From Fonsecaea monophora (taxonomy: Eukaryota; Ascomycota; Eurotiomycetes; Chaetothyriales; Herpotrichiellaceae), in NCBI RefSeq assembly GCF_001642475.1, contig NW_019173959.1, positions 1 to 64,000 on the forward strand: 64,000 nucleotides of DNA. The letters run 5' to 3'. The translations under genes and the position numbers were made by a program. This document shows, piece by piece, positions 11,941 to 23,001 of the stretch. The notes under the pieces were generated by a model, which saw only the letters and a program-made list of their open reading frames with translations, made no database searches and was not told the DNA's origin. How positions within the stretch are numbered: the stretch's first letter is position 1; each line of letters opens with the position of its first letter.

Positions 11941-13604
11941 ATGGCCGCCCAAGTGCCAGCTGCGCTGAAGACAGCCGACATTACCCGCTTCGCCCACCGC
12001 GCAGCGCAGCTCGAGAAGCCCAAGCCTATCATGGCATACTGGTGTACGGCTCAGCCTTCAGGTCTCAAGCGAAGGTTAACCTGTTCATAGGCGAATACTG
12101 GATCGTCAACCAAATTTTGTCCAAAGGCCTACACAATGCGGACGAAGAGAGCCTAGTCTACACTACAACATTGATGGACAAGCTCGAAAAGGTGTGTGTC
12201 TTGCCCTGCCTTGATTGGGAACCCTTGCTTATACTGCTGCCGTAGTTCAAAGCTGAACATGTCCAAGAACCTGCGGTAACCGACGACGTTGTGGGAAAAA
12301 CATACGTGGAACAGTTTGGACTGGAAACTTTCGAAAGAGCAGACAATGCGGTACGCGCAAACAAGGCCTCGAGGCAGACGGCAGACACCTTCCAAGCTTC
12401 GGCCACCTTTCTCGATCTGCTTCAGATTTGGGGACCTGTGGAACCCGAGATCGCCGCCAAAATCAAGTTCGCAAAGTACCATGCCTTGAGAATCGCGAAA
12501 GCTCTGAAAGCTGGAGAAGATCCAAATTTGTCCAACCCCAAACCACAAACTCCGAGTGAGGAGGCTCCCCCTGCGCTGGACCCGGACGATGCGGAAGTGA
12601 AGGCGATAGAAGGAGGTAGGGACGGCACCAGACCAAGACAGCCCTCTGTTGTTGAAATACCCGACGAGGCCGACAAGATTCAGAGAAGCTTGGCGCAGAA
12701 GTCGCTGCTCGATGAATCATTACATCCCTCCCGAGACACATCAATGCCACCTCCGGCCACCAAGCAACCGTCGATTACTGACGTTCCTGATGAGGCAGAT
12801 CGAATACAAAGCGAGCTTGCTCGTCAATCGTCTATCGACCAGTCTCTGCACCCTTCGAGAGCACCTTCTGCTCCACTGGGAAGCGACGTGTCTCCTCTGC
12901 CAGAGCAAGATCCTGCTGCATTCTACACAAATCAGACCGATACGGCTGATATTTCGCCGCTAGAGCCGCCCTCTGAGCGAAAGCCTTCGATAGGAGGAAA
13001 CTATTTCCCCGTGGTACCATCAGCTCCGGCAGAACCAGTGCTCCCGTCACCACCAACAACGGTAGGCGATGCTGCCCCAGACCTGCCCACCGCACCTTCA
13101 GGACTTGGAAAGGTCAACACCGATATTCCTCCAGCTCCGTCTGAGCCCTCTCTTACATCCGCACGAAGCGAGCTCGGCGCCGCTCTTAACCTGCCCGCCC
13201 GTCACCAATCTCCGCCCCTTCCGCCTCACCGCCACGGTACTCCTCTCCAACCAGCTCCAATCGACTCATCCCACCAGATTCCTCCCAATTTCCAACCACA
13301 AGTTCCTCCACCTCAACTTCCAGTCAATGCACCACAGATCCGACAAGCGCGTGGTCCCGTACCACCTATTCCCCATCAACAGCAAGCCCCAGCTTCCATA
13401 GCAGCGCCGTCGCCGATTCATCCTACCCGGATAGCGGCAGTCTCACCCCCACAGCCTCAACCGGTTAGCGTTGAGGTTGACGAGGAGGCGATCTTGAAGG
13501 CGCAGAAGCACGCCAGGTGGGCGATTTCTGCGTTGAACTTTGAGGATGTCCCAACTGCAATTCAGGAGTTGAGAGGAGCATTGGCCTCTCTGGGTGGTCT
13601 TTGA
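11941..13604 (+). CDS. Vta1/LIP5-like activator of the Vps4 ESCRT ATPase
   Basis: Predicted cofactor that stimulates Vps4 to disassemble ESCRT-III during multivesicular-body sorting. Exons 11941-12043, 12091-12191 and 12246-13604 give 520 residues. The first intron (47 nt) must use the gtacgg donor at 12044, because only that phase yields YWCEYWIVNQIL, matching the family N-terminus; the second intron is 12192-12245. The N-terminal tandem-MIT-like helical region spans about residues 1-155 and includes the TTLMDKLEKFKAEH segment. A long Pro/Ser-rich disordered linker follows. The C-terminal Vta1 domain (AQKHARWAISALNFEDVPTA) is the Vps4-binding module. The linker holds two 32-residue direct repeats (see findings). 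Length exceeds the yeast protein (330) because of the linker, as is usual in filamentous fungi. Confidence 0.9.
12639..12860 (+). repeat. In-frame duplicated 32-residue module in the Vta1 linker
   Basis: Codons at 12639-12734 and 12765-12860 encode two 32-residue modules identical at 20 positions. The shared core is PDEADxIQ, then LA, then a SLHPSR ending. They sit in the otherwise Pro/Ser-rich linker. Confidence 0.85.
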
Positions 13605-14448
13605 TTTGCGGTGACGATGGAATCACTTTGTTATCATAAGCGGCATCCCGCCGCGAACGTCGGGGAAGTTGGAGGGCTGGAACATTTCTTTATACCCAGA
13701 GCACACAGCATGATGTATAAATAAGCGTCAAAGCGAGAGTGTCCTGTATCATGTATACCGTTGACACTGAAAAGGCATGAGAAATCACACCAACATTAAA
13801 CCCGCGCCTACTTCCTTTCCTTTCCTTTCCTCCCTTTTATAGATGCACGCGACCACGAAATATACATGTACATGGTCCCACGCCGACCATGATAGGTGAA
13901 CCAGAAAATTGAAAATAGACTTTTCAGAGGAAATGGTATTTTTTCGTAGTGAAGTAGGAAATGAGGAATATATCCTTGTCCCCCCCTCAGGGGATCTCTA
14001 TCCCTTTCTCTATTTCGGGTCCTGTTCTACTTCTCCCTTCTATACTCTGTCCAATTTTTTGGTCTGTGGTTTAGTTTGGTTTGGTCCGGGTTGGTCAACT
14101 ACGTAACTAACCTCTCTCCCAAAGCATTTTAGTGTTTTGTCTCGTCGTGATTTCGTTAAGAGGGTAGAAAAGTTCATACACAGGGGAAAGGGCGAAAAGA
14201 TGTTGAAATGAATATGCCCGGATGAGAGAACCAGATTTCATGTCTGTTGCTCGATACTTGACCGATCTGATTGAGGTCATGTTTTCCACCCGTAGTGGGA
14301 GTAGATGTCAGCGCATTGCGAACGCTCCGGTTCGTGAGCGCAGTTGCAGGGCCTCGCGTCGCCCCTATGTGAAATTTCATATCCAGGTGGAAATAGGAAG
14401 GCTTGTGATGGTGATGGGATGGGACCCGAGCAACTCAACCACCAAAGC
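13605..14448. other. Intergenic between convergent Vta1 and NCBP3-like genes
   Basis: Tail-to-tail gap. It has a TTTCC-type pyrimidine microrepeat near 13812-13832 and a T-rich, G-rich stretch at 14050-14100. No gene is seen. Confidence 0.5.
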
Positions 14449-16073
14449 TCAGTCAAACAAATCTCCCGCTCGCCTTCTCACTCGCTTCTCCCTGACCGGT
14501 TCGTCGAAGAGCTCTTTTCCTTCGTTCCTCCCGCTGCTCCGATTGTACTGATTGGGGAATAATTCCTTCACTTCCAGAGCACGACCCTTGATACTCAGCC
14601 CTCCTGAGCCTTTGATACTGAACCCGCCTCCAGCACCTGAGCCCTCGGACGATCCCTTGATAGCGAGGCCGCTAGCATTCCCACCACTCGACGGGAATAA
14701 TTCAACTCCTGCGTTTGAGGCCCCATTCCTCATTGATTTGGTGCTGTCGATCGAGATACTCTTTCTGGCAAATCTCTCGGCGAGATTCTCTTCATTTTTG
14801 GCGTCCATTGCGTGGCTCCTGCGGTGATTTGAGCGAGGGGAAGTTTGCGCGGCGGACAGAAGATCAGCCTTCAGGCGTTTCGCCGCGGCGGCATTGGCCC
14901 GATTTTGTGTGGCATCGATGGTCGGTCTAGGTGCTGCTGGAGCTGGATCGGTCGACATTGAGGTGTCTGCATCCGAAGTTTTGTTGGGAAACAGCTCGAG
15001 TTTATCGGATCGGAGACCACCACCCGTCTTGTTGTCTGAGGTGGATGCTCCGAATAGCTCTTTTCCTGCATTGGAGCGCACGCGGTCACCGCGATCACGA
15101 TAGCCTCTCCGTCGAGTCCGTCCGTCATCATCCGAATCCGAGATTTCGATGTCGTCGCTGCCACGCATGCGCGTGCCTGGACTAGCGCTCCGTCGTCTCG
15201 CTTTCGTGGCGCGTGGAAAAAGGTCTCGACCTCTAGCTTTATTGATCTCTGTGTCCGTTGTAGGTGCATCGTCGTACATACTAGCCGAGAAACCTCCCGC
15301 ATCATCACCATTTGCGCGGTCATTATCTCTCCTTCGCCTATAGAGTTCGCGATCGTCAAATTTTCTGCGCCGATAGTCTCCGCGACTATTCTCGAACTCT
15401 TTCCGCATTCGTTCCGTAGGATCTTGGTCCGGGTGCATGAGATAGTATCTGCTTGCATCTCTAGCACCTTTCTTCTTCCTGTCACCTTGCTGAGCGACGC
15501 GAACCACAAGCATACTTCCCGGCCTGCTGGCCAATTGTTTCGTGGCGCGCAATTCGAACGGGCTGTTCGTCAATTCTTCGACCGTGACCGAGTTCGCGAC
15601 GAATGCCAGCTGCGCTCGTTTTGCGGTATCACTGTCATTGAAGCAAATGTTCGCAGAGGTATCGTCGATCCATTGGACATGTACGTTGTCGCCGACTTCA
15701 CTAAAGTGGTCGTGTACAAAGGCAAGAATGTCACTTGTGTGCATTTCGTCAACACCGCGAATGTGGACTTTGTTCCATTGCGGTTCGAGGGCGGGGTCTT
15801 CGGTGTAGATGGCTGGGATGATATTCGAGGAGTCGGTGGCAGCGGGTGCGCCAGAGGGGACAAACGACGGTTCTTCGCCTTCCTGTATGGGTGATAAGTA
15901 TGGGACCATGCATTCCAGCGTTGGTGAGGGAGATATGCGAATCATCGTACTTCAAGCTCAAACTCATCATCAAGAGGTGGGCCTTGATCATCCATATCCA
16001 TGTCGATGTCGATGTCCATCAGATCGGCGTCCTGCGCCGACGTGGCCATTGTTGGTTGCATAGCCAAAGCCAT
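14449..16073 (-). CDS. NCBP3-like nuclear cap-binding protein with repeated (E/D)LF motifs
   Basis: Predicted RNA-binding protein related to nuclear cap-binding subunit 3, which binds capped RNA and works with ARS2 in mRNA export. Two exons: 16073-15951 and 15882-14449 (518 residues). Intron 15883-15950 (gtacga...atacag) removes a stretch that looks open but lacks family content. The first exon encodes an acidic start rich in MDIDIDMDMDD. The RRM-like NCBP3 domain lies around residues 79-145, with HIRGVDEM and the hallmark WIDDTSANI. The rest is disordered: an Arg/Asp-rich segment, then seven spaced (E/D)LF tripeptides, four of them followed by Pro, and three IKG repeats. The protein ends in GDLFD. 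Divergent from the TauD gene. The domain call is strong; cap binding itself is inferred from the family. Confidence 0.82.
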
Positions 16074-16881
16074 GTCTCGAATGAAGGGCCTTCCGGGGGG
16101 GGGTTTGGAGGGTCAGAATCAGACGGTAGTCTGAGTAAATAGGGAGATTGATGTCTGAAGAAAGGCTTAAACGAGATCGAACATTCTTTATAGTGACGAA
16201 GCGAGGCTGTCGCATCCGAGAATCGTGAACAAGCTCCCAGCCGAATAAGTAGTGAAATCTGACCCGATGTGACTGTGGAAATGACGTAAATGGCGGAATC
16301 GGGATATGAGTGTCATATAATACAGATGGGAATCAAGGTCAGAGGAAGATGGCGGCAGGCGCAGAGACAGAGAGAGAAAAAGTGGTTGATATTACATGGT
16401 GGGAAAACGTGAGGCTCAGACCAGCTTCAAGGCTCAAAGTCACAGCGACATCATTTCTTGTCCCAACACCCGAGTTCGGTCGAATATGACGCTGCTTTAG
16501 TGGGTGTCTCCTCACTAGTATCACTCCGCATTTCCCTCCCCGCCGCCGAGCCGATGACCGGCGACTTGAGAGGAGCAAATGAGTTAGTCTGACACACATT
16601 TCTCGATTCACACGCAGCCAGTTCCCACGTTGTCACCTGTATTTATTTCCGTCAGACAGGTCGCCATATTCTCCATCAACGCCGTGTCTCGCTCTGAGCG
16701 CGCAAGGAGGATGGCGAACCTCGGGTGGTGTATCACTATATATATCTGGGCAAGATGGGTTTGCGACAAGGCTCTTCGAAGAAGATATCGCATGCCTGGT
16801 CGCACCTCAGGTAGGACTCGAACAATCCGCCTTTATCCAGATATCATCGCCCCAGCTTGCTTGCTTTGATCGTCTCGGACG
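16074..16881. promoter_or_regulatory. Divergent intergenic region, NCBP3-like / TauD-like
   Basis: Head-to-head gap with both promoters. A TATATATA stretch at about 16737-16744, 140 bases upstream of the dioxygenase ATG, is a candidate TATA element. No gene is seen. Confidence 0.45.
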
Positions 16882-17805
16882 ATGAATGCCACTACAGCTT
16901 TGCGGCTGGTCCGCCCGTCTCGCCCTACTCTACGCAATGTCCTTCCTTCTTTTCTGAATGCACCAACCAAGAGAAACATCTCGATACAGCGAGTGGCCGG
17001 ATCACTGGGCGCCGAGATCCACGACGTTGATCTCGCCAAACTCTCGGAAAACCCAGGTGTTGTCAAGGAGATCCGAGAGGCTCTTCTGGAACATCAAGTC
17101 ATATTCTTTCGCAACCAGAACTTGGAACCCAAGGAATACCTCGATTTCACCGCTCACTTTGGCAAACCCGTCGAATATCCCTTTGTCCGCGGCATTGACG
17201 GCTACCCCGAAATCATCCAAGTCCTCAAACAAGAACACGAGGTCATCAACTTCGGAGGAATCTGGCATTCGGACACCTCCTACTTTGAAAACCCACCGAT
17301 GGGGTCGGTGTTGATGGCGAAAGAAGTCCCCCCGTATGGTGGCGACACGTTGTTCGCGAATCAGTACGCTGCGTACGACTCTCTCTCGGAGGGACTCAAG
17401 CAGACGCTTTTGCCCTTGAAGGCCGTGAGCACCTCCGCCAAAGCCGACGCCAGCAAGACCCGCGAAGACCGCATCCGTGACTCGGGAAACGCAGCGGCAG
17501 CGTCCTCGCTGGAAGCACTTCACCCTGTCGTCCGAACACATCCCGAAACCGGCAGAAAGGCCCTCTACGTCAACGTCGCCCATACCTCCCATTTCGAGGG
17601 TTGGACAGAGGACGAGTCCGCGCCGCTCCTGCAGTTCCTGTTCCAACACCAGGTCAAGCCGGAGTTCACGTGCCGGTTCCGCTGGCAAGTGGGCAGCATA
17701 GCCTTTTGGGACAATCGATGCGCGCAGCATAACCCGATCAACGACTATCATGGATTCCGACGGAGGATGCTGAGGATCACTCTGGAGGGTGATCGACCTG
17801 TATAG
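16882..17805 (+). CDS. TauD/TfdA-family 2-oxoglutarate Fe(II) dioxygenase
   Basis: Predicted non-haem iron dioxygenase that couples 2-oxoglutarate decarboxylation to oxidation of a substrate such as taurine or another sulfonate; family members also take phenoxyacetates and other acids, so the substrate is open. Single exon, 307 residues, ATG at 16882. The iron-binding facial triad is visible: His129 and Asp131 in GGIWHSD, and His283 in CAQHNPIND. Arginines in the following GFRRRMLRIT are the expected 2-oxoglutarate anchor. The first 35 residues are basic, serine-rich and acid-free, which suggests mitochondrial import and is unusual for this family. Convergent with the SANT-like gene. Sulfonate use would be a source of sulfur, but no assimilation gene is adjacent. 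Confidence 0.85.
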   Translation: MNATTALRLVRPSRPTLRNVLPSFLNAPTKRNISIQRVAGSLGAEIHDVDLAKLSENPGVVKEIREALLEHQVIFFRNQNLEPKEYLDFTAHFGKPVEYPFVRGIDGYPEIIQVLKQEHEVINFGGIWHSDTSYFENPPMGSVLMAKEVPPYGGDTLFANQYAAYDSLSEGLKQTLLPLKAVSTSAKADASKTREDRIRDSGNAAAASSLEALHPVVRTHPETGRKALYVNVAHTSHFEGWTEDESAPLLQFLFQHQVKPEFTCRFRWQVGSIAFWDNRCAQHNPINDYHGFRRRMLRITLEGDRPV

Positions 17806-18220
17806 GAGTGCAAAAAAGAGTTATTGCTGAGCGCTTTGAATTTTGCCAGAAGATACTTTGTTTCCCACCATTCCCAAGTGACCTCACATCTAATGAGTGC
17901 GCACAAGAAAGCCGCTGTTCGTGCATTAGATCGAGGTACATATATCCAAAGCATGTTCGTTAACCAAAGTATTCCGTTGCCCAATGATCCTGCAGAGCTT
18001 TCCAATGCAAACCGAGCCAACTGCAGCTGACGCCCACCAAACACGCCCAGTACGTAACTATTTGCGCCTATTCATTCCTTGAAACTCAAAGCCCACAATG
18101 TCTTTTCTCGCAGCTCAACATGCTGCCTTCTGATACCAATTGATACTTTTGTCGTTGGAATAAGAGATATGCAGCGCCAACTGGCCTTTCTCCAACTAAT
18201 ACAAACGTTGTGTGATGGCC
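17806..18220. other. Intergenic between convergent TauD-like and SANT-like genes
   Basis: Tail-to-tail gap; nothing recognisable. Its right edge depends on where the SANT-like protein really ends (18366 or 18221). Confidence 0.4.
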
Positions 18221-18365
18221 TCACACCGCGGTCACGGTACCGGCTACCACAGAACCTGGCCTCCACTCATCATCACTGTCGTCTCGGCCTTTTCGTTTGC
18301 GCGGGGTACTTGAGTGAACCGGTCCCTCGTTGTCCCTGTCAAGGGTGTACTCCGATGCGTCTTCA

Positions 18366-19457
18366 TCAGACTAGAAACTCTGGAGAGCGTCGACGTCTGG
18401 TGCTACGAGGTTTCTGGTGGGAAGAAGAGGCTCGAGTGGTCCTGCGGCGTTGTGACAGCAAGGAAGAAGACTCCGACTTGGATCTCCTGCCTTGCTTCGA
18501 AGTCGCCAATGGTGCTGACTTATTTCTCCGTTCGTCAAAGCTGGAGCGAGCACGGCCAACGCGATTCCAGAAGTTCTTAACAGCACTGTGACCAGTTCTC
18601 GTCACACCATCCTGGAGTTGCATACGACTCAAGGCCTCTCGAAATCGTGCTTCCCCTTTGAGTTGTCGCTCGCGGTGGATGTCGAGCATGTGGCGGATAC
18701 ACGCCTCCTCCTCCCACAAGGCCCAGGAACGGGTGGGTTGTTGAAGGCGAGAAGCAGCAACAAGATGTGCAGGAGCCGGATATGGCATCAGCCCCAGCTC
18801 CTGCCCCCCCTCACCGCCGTCATGATCGTCTTCACCTTCATCAGCGCTGTTGCTGGGGGCGGACGAAGCGGTGTTGATGTTGGAAGGCGTCACAGGACCA
18901 GCCTCTGACGACATCTCGTTGGAGGTGGTGGTGCCATTCTCCTCACTGTCGCTATCCTCGTTACTGCTGTCGTTGCCCTCATAACTAGGACCATCACCAT
19001 CGCTGTCACTCTCCCAGTCACCGCCCTGCTCATCGTCATCTGCATCATACTCGTCCTCGTTTTCTTCTTCTCCGTCGTCGTCTTCTTCCTCATAGTCCAG
19101 GGACATAAACACATCGCCATCATCAGCAAGTGCCTGTCCAGCCACCACACCATGTCGCATTGCGTCATCTTGTATGGCGCCACTCGGTATTCCATTCACC
19201 ACCTGTTCGTCTGCAAAAGGATCTGACACATCGCCAAAAGCAGGCCAGCCGCGGCTGTTTGCCTTGTCCGCGAGAATTGTGCTGAAGAATTCCGATATAC
19301 CAAAGCGTTCCGCCAGGTATCTCGACAGGGCGTCTGGATGTGCATCGAGATAGTCGAACATCTCAGCGTCATTAAGAGGGAGTATTTGGACAATCGGCTG
19401 GCAGATGCTAGACACAGCATCCAGAAAGAAGGACTCGGTTGCATCGGTAAAGGACAT
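18366..19457 (-). CDS. Acidic nuclear protein with a SANT/Myb-like C-terminal domain
   Basis: Unassigned protein of 363 residues, probably nuclear. The start is the ATG at 19457; the frame continues upstream only through TTG. The N-terminal 80 residues are mixed helical. Residues 120-220 are extremely acidic and serine-rich (runs such as EEEDDDGEEENEDEYDADDD). A tryptophan-spaced domain at about 245-310 (SWALWEEEACIRHMLDI ... AVKNFWNRVGRARSSFDER) looks like a divergent SANT/Myb fold, and a basic Ser/Arg tail follows. An immediately adjacent frame, opening exactly after TTCTAG at 18371, encodes 47 more codons of nuclear-looking sequence (TPRKRKGRDDSDDEWRPG) to a stop at 18221, so the true C-terminus may lie there. 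A TATA-like box (plus strand about 19558-19569) sits 100 bases upstream of the start. Confidence 0.6.
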   Translation of the reverse strand: MSFTDATESFFLDAVSSICQPIVQILPLNDAEMFDYLDAHPDALSRYLAERFGISEFFSTILADKANSRGWPAFGDVSDPFADEQVVNGIPSGAIQDDAMRHGVVAGQALADDGDVFMSLDYEEEDDDGEEENEDEYDADDDEQGGDWESDSDGDGPSYEGNDSSNEDSDSEENGTTTSNEMSSEAGPVTPSNINTASSAPSNSADEGEDDHDGGEGGQELGLMPYPAPAHLVAASRLQQPTRSWALWEEEACIRHMLDIHRERQLKGEARFREALSRMQLQDGVTRTGHSAVKNFWNRVGRARSSFDERRNKSAPLATSKQGRRSKSESSSLLSQRRRTTRASSSHQKPRSTRRRRSPEFLV

Positions 19458-20293
19458 TTTTACCAAATAACTGCTTGATAGACGAGAGAGATAAAGAACA
19501 ATGAGGCAAAAGGGTGGATGAGAGATGAGGGCAAGGAGTAGAAAGAGAGCTCATGGCTTTATATAAATACATTTCGACAGCAAATCCTGAATGTATAGAG
19601 GCCATTTATATTGTACTTATTCGGACACAATATCATGCATTCAATGTTAGTGATGAGTTGAATTGACTGGAGTAGGCCGAGACACAATGGGCTTAATAGG
19701 AGCGATGTGACATGGACTTCGTCGAGCCGAGTATTCTCGACAATAGGAAATGAATGATAGGAGAGGATCAAAAATATGAGCGCTGTGCCTCACCCATCGG
19801 TCCATTCTCGAAGCATTCAATAGGACCCCGACATTGCGAAGGAGCAAGAATAGATGTCACCGAAGTCAATACCAATATTCACTGACCTCAAAACACTTTG
19901 CCCGTGTCAAAGGAAATGCTGCTCAGCCTTGCTGCCATTTGCCCCTTTACGACAAGGCTTTCATTTTCACTGGACGCGGACATGGCAGTAACACCTAGGG
20001 CGAGAGACGTGGGATGCGCATACAGAATGAGATCTTTGCGTCACAAGCGTGGAGATGTATGAAGAGGATATTCACTCCGTCGAATATCAAGACGACAATC
20101 GGCAGAAGGGATGTGTTGTCGGTTGGAAGACATCAGGATTAACGTCGTATAGTCCACCGTATATTTTTATCTCATGGCAATACGGAGGATCATACATTGG
20201 CCGTGGTCAACATCCTGCACATGCACTGCGCAACTGCTCAACTGATCTCATGCGCTTCGCTTTTGTTTATGCACAGAGTCAACCAAGCTAGCC
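19458..20293. promoter_or_regulatory. Divergent intergenic region, SANT-like / Lcl3-like
   Basis: Head-to-head gap. A ctttatataaat element near 19558 faces the minus-strand gene. The short frames present show no family content. Confidence 0.45.
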
Positions 20294-21199
20294 ATGCCAT
20301 GGCCCAAGCTGTGGTCTTCTTCGACAAAGGATGAATCCGAACCCCAGAAGCCTCTCGCTGAGAAGGCCACAGATTCGTGGGGTTCAGGGCCTGCTGGGCA
20401 CGATCAGCAACAACCTGCTACATCCATCCCTCCACAATTGAGAGCCTTCACTCAACCCGAAACTATCCTTGCCGCGGCTATACTGACGACAGTTTCCGTC
20501 GGCACGTACAAACTCTACAAGTCCTATCTGCGCAGGATCCCGCAGGCGATTAACATCAATCCGGGGTTCTTTCGGCGGAGAAGCATCGTAGGTCAAGTTA
20601 CGAGCGTGGGAGATGGAGACAACTTCCGCATGTATCATACGCCGGGGGGCAGATTGGCTGGCTGGGGTTGGTTCCCGGGACGAAGAGTGCCAGTGAACAA
20701 AAAGGATCTGAAAGACCAGACGGTACATTGGTGTAGGTCACAAGCTCAAGGCCATGGGAACTAACGCGGCGAGTAGATACATGTCCGCCTCGCAGGGATC
20801 GACGCCCCCGAACTTGCTCATTTTGGACGGCCTGCACAACCTTACGCGCAAGAAGCGCTTGACTGGCTCACTGCCTACATCATGGGGAGGCGTGTTCGAA
20901 CCTATGTCTACAAGGCAGACCAGTACAGCAGAGTGGTGGGCACCGTCTACGTCTGGAAGGGCCTCGTGCGTCGCGACGTCAGCCTTCAAATGCTTCGGGC
21001 AGGGCTTGCTACGATCTACGAAGCGAAGTCGGGTGTTGAGTTTGGGAGGGCCAAAGAAGAGAGGTACAGACGCGCGGAATGGTGGGCGAAGACCAGGAGA
21101 AAAGGCATGTGGGCGGCGAACAGGAAAGACTTTGAGAGTCCGCGAGAGTACAAGACCCGTCATGGGGTTGGAAGTCCCCAGGATGGAACGAAGCAATGA
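20294..21199 (+). CDS. lcl3: Lcl3-type membrane-anchored staphylococcal-nuclease-like endonuclease
   Basis: Predicted thermonuclease-fold endonuclease of the fungal LCL3 family; yeast Lcl3 is mitochondrial. Exons 20294-20722 and 20777-21199 give 283 residues. The intron (54 nt) uses the early gtacat donor at 20723 and a gagtag acceptor, joining DQT to IHVRLAGIDAPE; the competing gtgtag donor would give a stop. A single hydrophobic segment lies near residues 55-72 (ILAAAILTTVSVGTYKLY). The nuclease domain contains GDGDNFRMYHTPGG, the catalytic-arginine loop VRLAGIDAPE and a later R-containing YSRVVGTVYV. The C-terminus (FGRAKEERYRRAEWWAKTRR) matches the family's basic tail. Only 238 bp separate its stop from the next ATG on the same strand. 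Confidence 0.9.
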
Positions 21200-21437
21200 T
21201 GTAAGGCCAAACCCGTACCAGCTTTCGGGCGAGGCATTGTGGGAGCTGGATGCGCATCCAAATGGTTCAGAAACAATTGATGGCATTCAACCTGGCCTTT
21301 GCTTTGCTTTGCTCCCCTCATATTCACGTTTACTGGAAGCCCGAAGCGGATCACGTGATCGTATGTGGTTGAATCTCGGGCTTAACCTCATGAACCTCAA
21401 TCTTGGTTTCCTTCTGTTATCGAGACTTGTCCCAGAA

Positions 21438-23001
21438 ATGCCCGCCACAGACTCGCCCGCAGTCATTGTAGCCCGCTTTCTGAAAGCAAACCATTACAAC
21501 AAGGTTGGTCATGACCGCGGACTGCTTTGAGTCCGAACGTGGCGCTCTGAACTGATGACTGTAGACTCTCGAAGCATTCCTCATCGAAGCAGGACTCTCC
21601 GAGGACGTAGCGATCACTAATCCGGGTGACTGGACGATTGAAAAGATCATCGAGGAGAAGAAACAGTTCGATGCCAGTCTCGCCTTCGAAAAGGTCGGCG
21701 GCGATGCTGATGTCGGGTGGATAACGCCTGCTCCCTCGAAAGCGGTTGAGCCGGAGGGTGTCCCTACCACGTCAAATGTCCTCTGCGTCAGCGGATTGAG
21801 CAGCAAAGAGAACAACGACGCGGTAATCTTCGTCACCGCCGCCGACCGCTCATGGTGTAATGTCTCGGCTACACCGCCATTCACTCTGACAGGCTCGATC
21901 GAAAATGCTCACGGAAGTCCGGTTCTATCCCTCAGCTCTCTGGACGGAGGCTATGTCTTCTCGACATCCATGTCAGGACAGCTGATGCTACATGACTCGC
22001 AGGGTCGACTGATTGATAAAGTACGCGATCATCTCAAATACGCCGTGCAGGTGGTCTCAGGATATACTCGTCAGGGACGATGGATCGTAGCGACGGCCGG
22101 GTGGGATCAGAAAGTCCATATCTATGCTCCTGAGCATGAACTCGCAGGGAACTTCCAGCCCAGCACGGAGTCGGAGACAGCTGGCGATGAGCCCTTCATT
22201 CAGGGTCTACTTCGCGACCCGATCCACACCATTACACTGCCCACGAACCCAGAGTCCATGGTTCTCGTCCAAAACCCAGATACTCATGATCTCTACCTTG
22301 TCCTGTCTCGACGCGACTCTACCTTCCTTTACTACTACTGCATCACACCCACATCTGACGAGTCGTCTTCATCTCGGAGCAGCGAAGTTACATACTCGGT
22401 TCAAGAGACGGGGCGGCAGAATCTCGCACCTCACTCCAATGCTTGGGTCGCATTTACCCCTTCCTGTCTTGCTGTGTGTCCGACGGACCCTTCCCTCTTG
22501 GCCGTTGCAACGTCTCACCTTCCACACATGAAGCTCCTTATCGTCCGACTCCTCTTCCCCACGGCGACCTACAACTCGACCAACTCCATCGCCCTAGACA
22601 ACGGGTCAGAACCGCAAAACCAAGTCTCGCAAGCCCGCGCGGCCCTAGCACTGCAAGACCGCGAAGATGCCGCCATAAAACTGCACGTGACGACCATGGC
22701 CCCTCAAACTCCTTACTCTACGCCGCAGGTCGTTTGGCGACCAGGTGGGAAGGGGGTGTTTGTGAATGCAGATGACGGGGTCATCCGTGGTTTGGACACG
22801 CATAGTGGCAAGGTCGTAGCCACCCTCAAGGGACATGAGGTCGGAAGTAAAGTGCGGACATTGTGGGCCGGCTGGGAAACCGCTGAGTCTGGCAGTCACG
22901 GGCATGGAAAGGAGAGAAAGGAGATTCTTGTCAGTGGTGGGTTTGATAAGAAGGTGCTTTTCTGGCGGGTTCACGCGGGAGAGATGGGCGTTTCTGACTG
23001 A
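21438..23001 (+). CDS. LisH and WD40-repeat protein
   Basis: Predicted beta-propeller scaffold of 500 residues; function not assigned. A short first exon (21438-21503, 22 codons) and a long second exon (21565-23001) flank a 61 nt intron (gttggt...ctgtag, ctgat branch). Splicing builds a LisH dimerisation motif at about residues 6-38, with AVIVARFLKANHYNK joined to TLEAFLIEAGL. At least six degenerate WD repeats follow, including HGSPVLSLSSLDGGYVFSTS, GRWIVATAGWDQKVHIY and the last, VSGGFDKKVLFWRV. The middle repeats have long Ser-rich inserts. The donor gttggt is weak, but the frame and motif support it. The upstream neighbour on the same strand is the Lcl3-type gene. Confidence 0.78.

Noticed and set aside
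16795..16840. B-box-like GTTCGAGTCC on the minus strand near the TauD gene
   Set aside because: Flanks do not pair as a T-arm and no A-box lies at the right distance.
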